A stretch of DNA of 64,000 bases from JBBSBY01 sp038250835 (lineage in GTDB: Bacteria; Desulfobacterota; Desulfomonilia; Desulfomonilales; Desulfomonilaceae): NCBI GenBank assembly GCA_038250835.1, contig JBBSBY010000004.1:1-64000 (forward strand), in the 5' to 3' direction. A model generated the notes under the pieces. The model was not told the DNA's origin, did no database searches, and saw only the letters and a list, made by a program, of their open reading frames with translations. Below, in pieces: positions 60,887 to 64,000 of this stretch (within the stretch, counting starts at the first letter, position 1; every line of letters starts with the position of its first letter). The position numbers and the translations under genes were made by a program.

Positions 60887-62515
60887 TCAGAAGTTACGAT
60901 TCCCAGGCTTTCCCAATAGCCGGCCTCGCATCATCTCAGAAATGACCGAGTTTAGATAATGCTGAGCAATCCATTCAATTACCGGCACACAAACTGCGTC
61001 ACCGAACCCAAAGAGATTCTGATTCAAAGAGCCTGTGGCACGGAAACCCTCGGCGCCCATTAATCTTGCGCATTCGATGGCGTTGAGTAATCTTACCGCA
61101 AATCGGCCATTTCCAGCCTTCATGAGTATTTGCCTTGCGCTGCCGCCTCGAGGAGTTCTCAGACAGCCGGCTACTCCGTCAATTCTGAGTTCAGCCGTTG
61201 ATCTACCATTCCTGGTCCTTCGGAACACGGTTCCATATGACACGGATGTCCCGGAGATCATCTTATCCGCTATTTTTCTGTGTTTTGGGCTCATCTGTTC
61301 GAGTAGCCGCAAAGCTCGTTCTTCGGACCACCAATCTTTCGAATCACCGGGGATATTTTCCACAAAACCGTTCAAGCTCGTGGTTCTATTCGGTGGCGCC
61401 GGCAAAGGTCTGATGTTCCAATCAAGATCTTGATTTGAAGCCATGAATTCAAGACATTTTGGTGGACGGCAATTTGAATTGCCGGGAAACTCCGGTGAGC
61501 CTGCCGGGAATGATTGATCGTCCTTCATAACGCCAACCACAAACAGCCTGGGACGGCTCTGGGGAACAAAGTGAACTGCGTCAAGGATGAATGCGTCCAC
61601 GGTGTAACCAAGACCATTCAGAGCCTCCAGAGCTGATCGAAGATTAGCCCCGTTGCTCGAAGTAAGAAAACCGATCACGTTTTCGAGCAAAATCAACGGC
61701 GGCTTCAGATCTCCCATTTCTTGAATAACCCTCAAGAAGCCCCAGAACGCCGAGGATTGACTCCCATTCAATCCCTTTCCGTGACCGGCTAAGGATAGGT
61801 CATTGCAGGGAAATGAAGCTGTAGCTAAAGACACAGGTGGGATCTGATCCGTCGTCAGCGTGTGGACGTCCTGCAGCGCATAATCCACCGAATCTTTGAA
61901 ATGGGATTTATACATAATTTGCTTTTTACCATCAAGATCATTTGCAAAAGCTACTTCCCAGCCCTGCCGCTCCAGCCCCATTCTCATTAAACCAATGCCC
62001 GCGAAAAATTCGGCAAAGGTTTTTCGAGGCGCCAAGGACAGTGCGCTGATTGGAGTCTCGTGCGCAATGGCAGCTAAAATCTGTTGCACGCATGATTCCA
62101 CGTCCCCATTAATATCACTTTCCCAGAATCTGATAACGCGCAGACCCGAATTAATGAGAGAGGAAGTGGCAGCGCAATCACGATCCATATTTTTACGAAT
62201 TTTAGTCAACCAGTAATCTTTTGATTTAGTAGCAGGGAACTGCTGTTCGAGGCATGCAAGGTTGCGGCGTCTCCATTGGTTTCCATGCCAATAATCACCG
62301 TCAACAAAGATGGCGAGCTTTTTTGAAGTAATCATGACGTCGGGCTTGCCCGGCAAGTCCAAACGGTTGGTCGAGTATCTCACTCCATGAGCCCAAAGGC
62401 ATTTCCTAAGGCGTATTTCGGGCGAGGTATTCTGCGATTTTACTTTGCGCATTATGCCGCTAACAATTTTCTCGCGATTTATGCGCTTGTTCGCCGGCGC
62501 CAAGTCAATCTTCAA
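60887..62515 (-). CDS. Vsr endonuclease fused to DNA cytosine-5 methyltransferase
   Basis: 542 residues. Residues 15-150 are a Vsr domain: NTSPEIRLRKCLWAHGVRY, PGKPDV (Asp59, catalytic) and FVDGDYWHG (His77), with W-x-x-K-I-x-x-N-x-x-R-D after it. Vsr nicks T:G mismatches left by deamination of 5-methylcytosine. Residues 166-525 are a C5-methyltransferase: motif I FAEFFAGIGLMRMG, IV ASFPCNDLS (Cys237), VI ENVIGF, VIII QSRPRLFVVG, a target region with TPRGGS, IX LLNAIECARLMG and X FGFGDAVCVPVIEW. The usual separate dcm-vsr pair is thus one polypeptide. No partner restriction endonuclease is nearby. Overlaps the next gene by 11 bases. Confidence 0.92.
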   Translation of the reverse strand: MKIDLAPANKRINREKIVSGIMRKVKSQNTSPEIRLRKCLWAHGVRYSTNRLDLPGKPDVMITSKKLAIFVDGDYWHGNQWRRRNLACLEQQFPATKSKDYWLTKIRKNMDRDCAATSSLINSGLRVIRFWESDINGDVESCVQQILAAIAHETPISALSLAPRKTFAEFFAGIGLMRMGLERQGWEVAFANDLDGKKQIMYKSHFKDSVDYALQDVHTLTTDQIPPVSLATASFPCNDLSLAGHGKGLNGSQSSAFWGFLRVIQEMGDLKPPLILLENVIGFLTSSNGANLRSALEALNGLGYTVDAFILDAVHFVPQSRPRLFVVGVMKDDQSFPAGSPEFPGNSNCRPPKCLEFMASNQDLDWNIRPLPAPPNRTTSLNGFVENIPGDSKDWWSEERALRLLEQMSPKHRKIADKMISGTSVSYGTVFRRTRNGRSTAELRIDGVAGCLRTPRGGSARQILMKAGNGRFAVRLLNAIECARLMGAEGFRATGSLNQNLFGFGDAVCVPVIEWIAQHYLNSVISEMMRGRLLGKPGNRNF

Positions 62516-63017
62516 TCTTGAAAGCTGCGCAGCTATTCTTTAGTCGAGGATTGGCGGCCATAATGTGGATCATTTCCTCATTGATGAGCACATCGTTTAA
62601 AGGAACTTCGGGAACATCAAAAGGCAACGAAACAGACTCTCCACCAGATTTGACCGCTTTACGGAGTTCAGGGACCGTGAGCCCATTTATCAGCATCTCC
62701 ATTGCGTCCAGGATTAGATCCGCTATTCGGTTTGAACCCGTGGGACCTCCGACTAAAGAGCGGATGATTTTGGTCATGCCCGGGCCAACGCGAACTCCAA
62801 TTAACCGTTTGAAATTCTCTGTTAAATTCGGTGTTACTGAAAGGGCGTCTCTAGTAATTTTGATGTCCGCGGACAAAATGTTCAGCGCCGGTAACTTTAT
62901 ATCCAGCGAAATTTCCGCGCCGAAAAAGTTGTCATCCGTTCGCATAATTACCCGATAAGTTCCTTTTTCAATCTCATCAACAGTAGTGATCGTATGCGCC
63001 TGAAAATCCAAAAACAT
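62505..63017 (-). CDS. DUF2889 family protein
   Basis: 170 residues, cytoplasmic. The long alternating hydrophobic strand region (FFGAEISLDIKLPALNILSADIKITR) and LIGVRVGPGMTKIIRSLVGGPTGSNRIADLILDAMEML correspond to the DUF2889 fold of unknown function, in which the cysteine of the usual GGxxGCTHL is replaced here (GPTGSNRI). GAAGGAGA precedes the start. It overlaps the Vsr-methyltransferase start and lies 15 bases after mntP, so the three may form one transcript. Confidence 0.75.
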   Translation of the reverse strand: MFLDFQAHTITTVDEIEKGTYRVIMRTDDNFFGAEISLDIKLPALNILSADIKITRDALSVTPNLTENFKRLIGVRVGPGMTKIIRSLVGGPTGSNRIADLILDAMEMLINGLTVPELRKAVKSGGESVSLPFDVPEVPLNDVLINEEMIHIMAANPRLKNSCAAFKIED

Positions 63018-63032
63018 TGTGTCTCCTTCGGA

Positions 63033-63596
63033 TTACTTAAAATAATAATCCATGACGAGGATTCTTAGTCCTAAAGCTATTAATACAATACCCCCGGCCC
63101 GCTCTGCCCAGGAACCCAGATGACCGCCTGCTCGTTTTCCCAATGACGCGCCAACGTAAGTCATTATAATTGCTACAAGCCCGATGATGAGAGCAGGAGC
63201 TGCAACGCGGGAGCCCATGAGCCCCAAAGAAACTCCAACGGCCAACGCGTCAATGCTGGTGGCGACCGATAAGGCCACAAGACTGAAGCCGCGCGTCGGA
63301 TCAAAATCATCAACTCGCTCTTCCGGGCCGAAACTGTTCCTAATCATATTGGCGCCCAGCAAGCACAGCAGACCGAAGGCAATCCATGTGTTCATGCCAC
63401 CTGTAGACTGCGCAAGTTTTTCGCCGCCGAACCATCCGATGGTGGTCATCATCGCCTGAAACAGCCCGAAGTGCCACGTCAGGCGAAATGTATGTCGGGA
63501 TGTAAACACGGGCAATGTTGCCGCAATTGCCGCCGCAACCGCAAAAGCGTCCATTCCAAGAGCAATCGCCGTCCCGAATAATGTAAGTAGATCCAT
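63033..63596 (-). CDS. mntP: Manganese efflux pump MntP family
   Basis: 187 residues, six helices in two repeats. The repeat motifs with membrane acidic residues are ALGMDAFAVAAAI near the start and SVATSIDALAVGVSLG in the second half. GWFGGEKL and ERAGGIVLIALGLRIL are also typical. It exports manganese at the inner membrane. No yybP-ykoY-type manganese riboswitch is visible in the 270-base leader. It diverges from a cation diffusion facilitator gene, which suggests shared metal-responsive control. Confidence 0.92.
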   Translation of the reverse strand: MDLLTLFGTAIALGMDAFAVAAAIAATLPVFTSRHTFRLTWHFGLFQAMMTTIGWFGGEKLAQSTGGMNTWIAFGLLCLLGANMIRNSFGPEERVDDFDPTRGFSLVALSVATSIDALAVGVSLGLMGSRVAAPALIIGLVAIIMTYVGASLGKRAGGHLGSWAERAGGIVLIALGLRILVMDYYFK

Positions 63597-63868
63597 TATG
63601 CGCCGCTTTGCTTCATATCAAGCCACTCACTTAACTCCGGAACACTATGCCCTGATCTTCTGTCTCGAACATCTCAGGCGCAGGCGCCGATCCGGAAAAT
63701 ATTGATCAAACGAAAAATAAATTCACATCAGTTTGAACAACTGTAGCCGGATTATTTCGAACGTGCCCCGACCTTCGGGTTGACCATTGCGCCATTCAGT
63801 TCCACTATAAGTAACAAGAGATTGGCAAGCGCGTCAAATAATCGTTTTACATGGAGGATTGGATTCAG

Positions 63869-64000
63869 GTGGAAACTAACTCCGGCGCTCACTCTCACGA
63901 TCACGGCCAAAATAGATTAGGTTGGGCGCTGATCATAACTGCGGGTTACATGATTGCGGAGGCCGCGGGAGGCTACTTTTTCAATTCATTAGCTCTCTTA
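63869..64000 (+). CDS. Cation diffusion facilitator transporter, partial (N-terminus)
   Basis: Only the first 44 residues are in the window. GTG 63869 is preferred, with GGAGG eleven bases upstream; ATG 63851 in the same frame is possible. The His-rich lead (SGAHSHDHGQN) and the first helix LGWALIITAGYMIAEAAGGYFFNSLALL are the start of CDF/CzcD proteins that export zinc, cobalt or manganese by proton exchange. The gene continues beyond 64000. Confidence 0.85.
   Translation, partial: METNSGAHSHDHGQNRLGWALIITAGYMIAEAAGGYFFNSLALL

Noticed and set aside
63597..63868. yybP-ykoY manganese riboswitch upstream of mntP
   Set aside because: The conserved loop sequences of that riboswitch were not found on the minus strand.
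1..64000. CRISPR arrays, insertion sequences, prophage, tRNA or rRNA genes
   Set aside because: I looked for regularly spaced repeats, transposase or integrase motifs, and tRNA T-loops with complete cloverleafs, and found none. The Sec-specific tRNA and selenium genes are also not in this window.

Overview
The window looks like chromosomal DNA from a strictly anaerobic, Gram-negative bacterium of the Desulfobacterota (former Deltaproteobacteria; a Desulfomonile- or Syntrophobacter-like relative). This placement is inferred from gene content, not from a marker-gene search. The supporting content is a full Rnf complex, a multihaem cytochrome operon, a lactate/glycolate dehydrogenase locus with lactate permease, acyl-CoA enzymes, a probable 6-hydroxycyclohex-1-ene-1-carbonyl-CoA dehydrogenase of anaerobic benzoate breakdown, and several families typical of that group. 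Base composition is moderate and fairly even. I see no rRNA, tRNA, CRISPR array, insertion sequence or prophage.

Layout. 1-1040 is decayed: the C-terminal remnant of an RND efflux pump and a PP2C phosphatase broken by a stop and two frameshifts. 1.4-10.9 kb carries proA, a class IV aminotransferase with a probable ATT start, the Had-like dehydrogenase, a methyltransferase, pth, a small zincin, an NtrY-like kinase without a regulator beside it, and a Sua5/YrdC gene. 11-14.3 kb (minus) is an mlaE-mlaD pair with no adjacent ATPase, followed by an aromatic-rich exported protein. 14.6-24.9 kb has dnaE, an enoyl-CoA isomerase-like gene, UbiA plus a methyltransferase, a cytochrome b5-DUF2231 membrane protein, and dnaX preceded by the SRP RNA gene. 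25.2-30 kb holds a secreted repeat protein, an AEC transporter, and an acyl-CoA dehydrogenase/acyl-CoA ligase/MerR unit.

30.6-36.2 kb has a GT-C-like membrane protein and a tightly overlapping operon: a SUMF1-domain protein, a cytochrome b C-terminal-like subunit and a multihaem cytochrome c. 36.4-44 kb has a dCache histidine kinase and the lactate locus (lctP, glcF, glcD) divergent from its GntR-family regulator, with a clear operator between them. 44.4-53.5 kb has an outer-membrane protein, PBP4, gltX, a UPF0173 hydrolase, a DUF502 protein, a thioesterase and an AmpG-like transporter.

54-60.3 kb is the rnfCDGEAB operon, the most interesting part of the window. rnfB is interrupted by an in-frame TGA exactly where the first cysteine of its N-terminal Fe-S motif should be. 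A short hairpin with a GG-containing loop begins 10 nt later, as expected of a bacterial SECIS element. I therefore read rnfB as one 309-residue selenoprotein. In the same complex, RnfE has alanine in place of a conserved membrane cysteine, and RnfA carries an extra exported Ig-like N-terminal domain. 60.9-64 kb has a Vsr endonuclease-cytosine methyltransferase fusion, a DUF2889 protein, mntP, and the start of a divergent cation diffusion facilitator.

How the genes fit together: lactate or acyl-CoA oxidation supplies reducing equivalents; Rnf couples ferredoxin and NAD to an ion gradient; the UbiA product (possibly quinone related) and the cytochrome operon suggest quinone-linked electron transfer to the periplasm. 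The metabolic links are inference from gene families.
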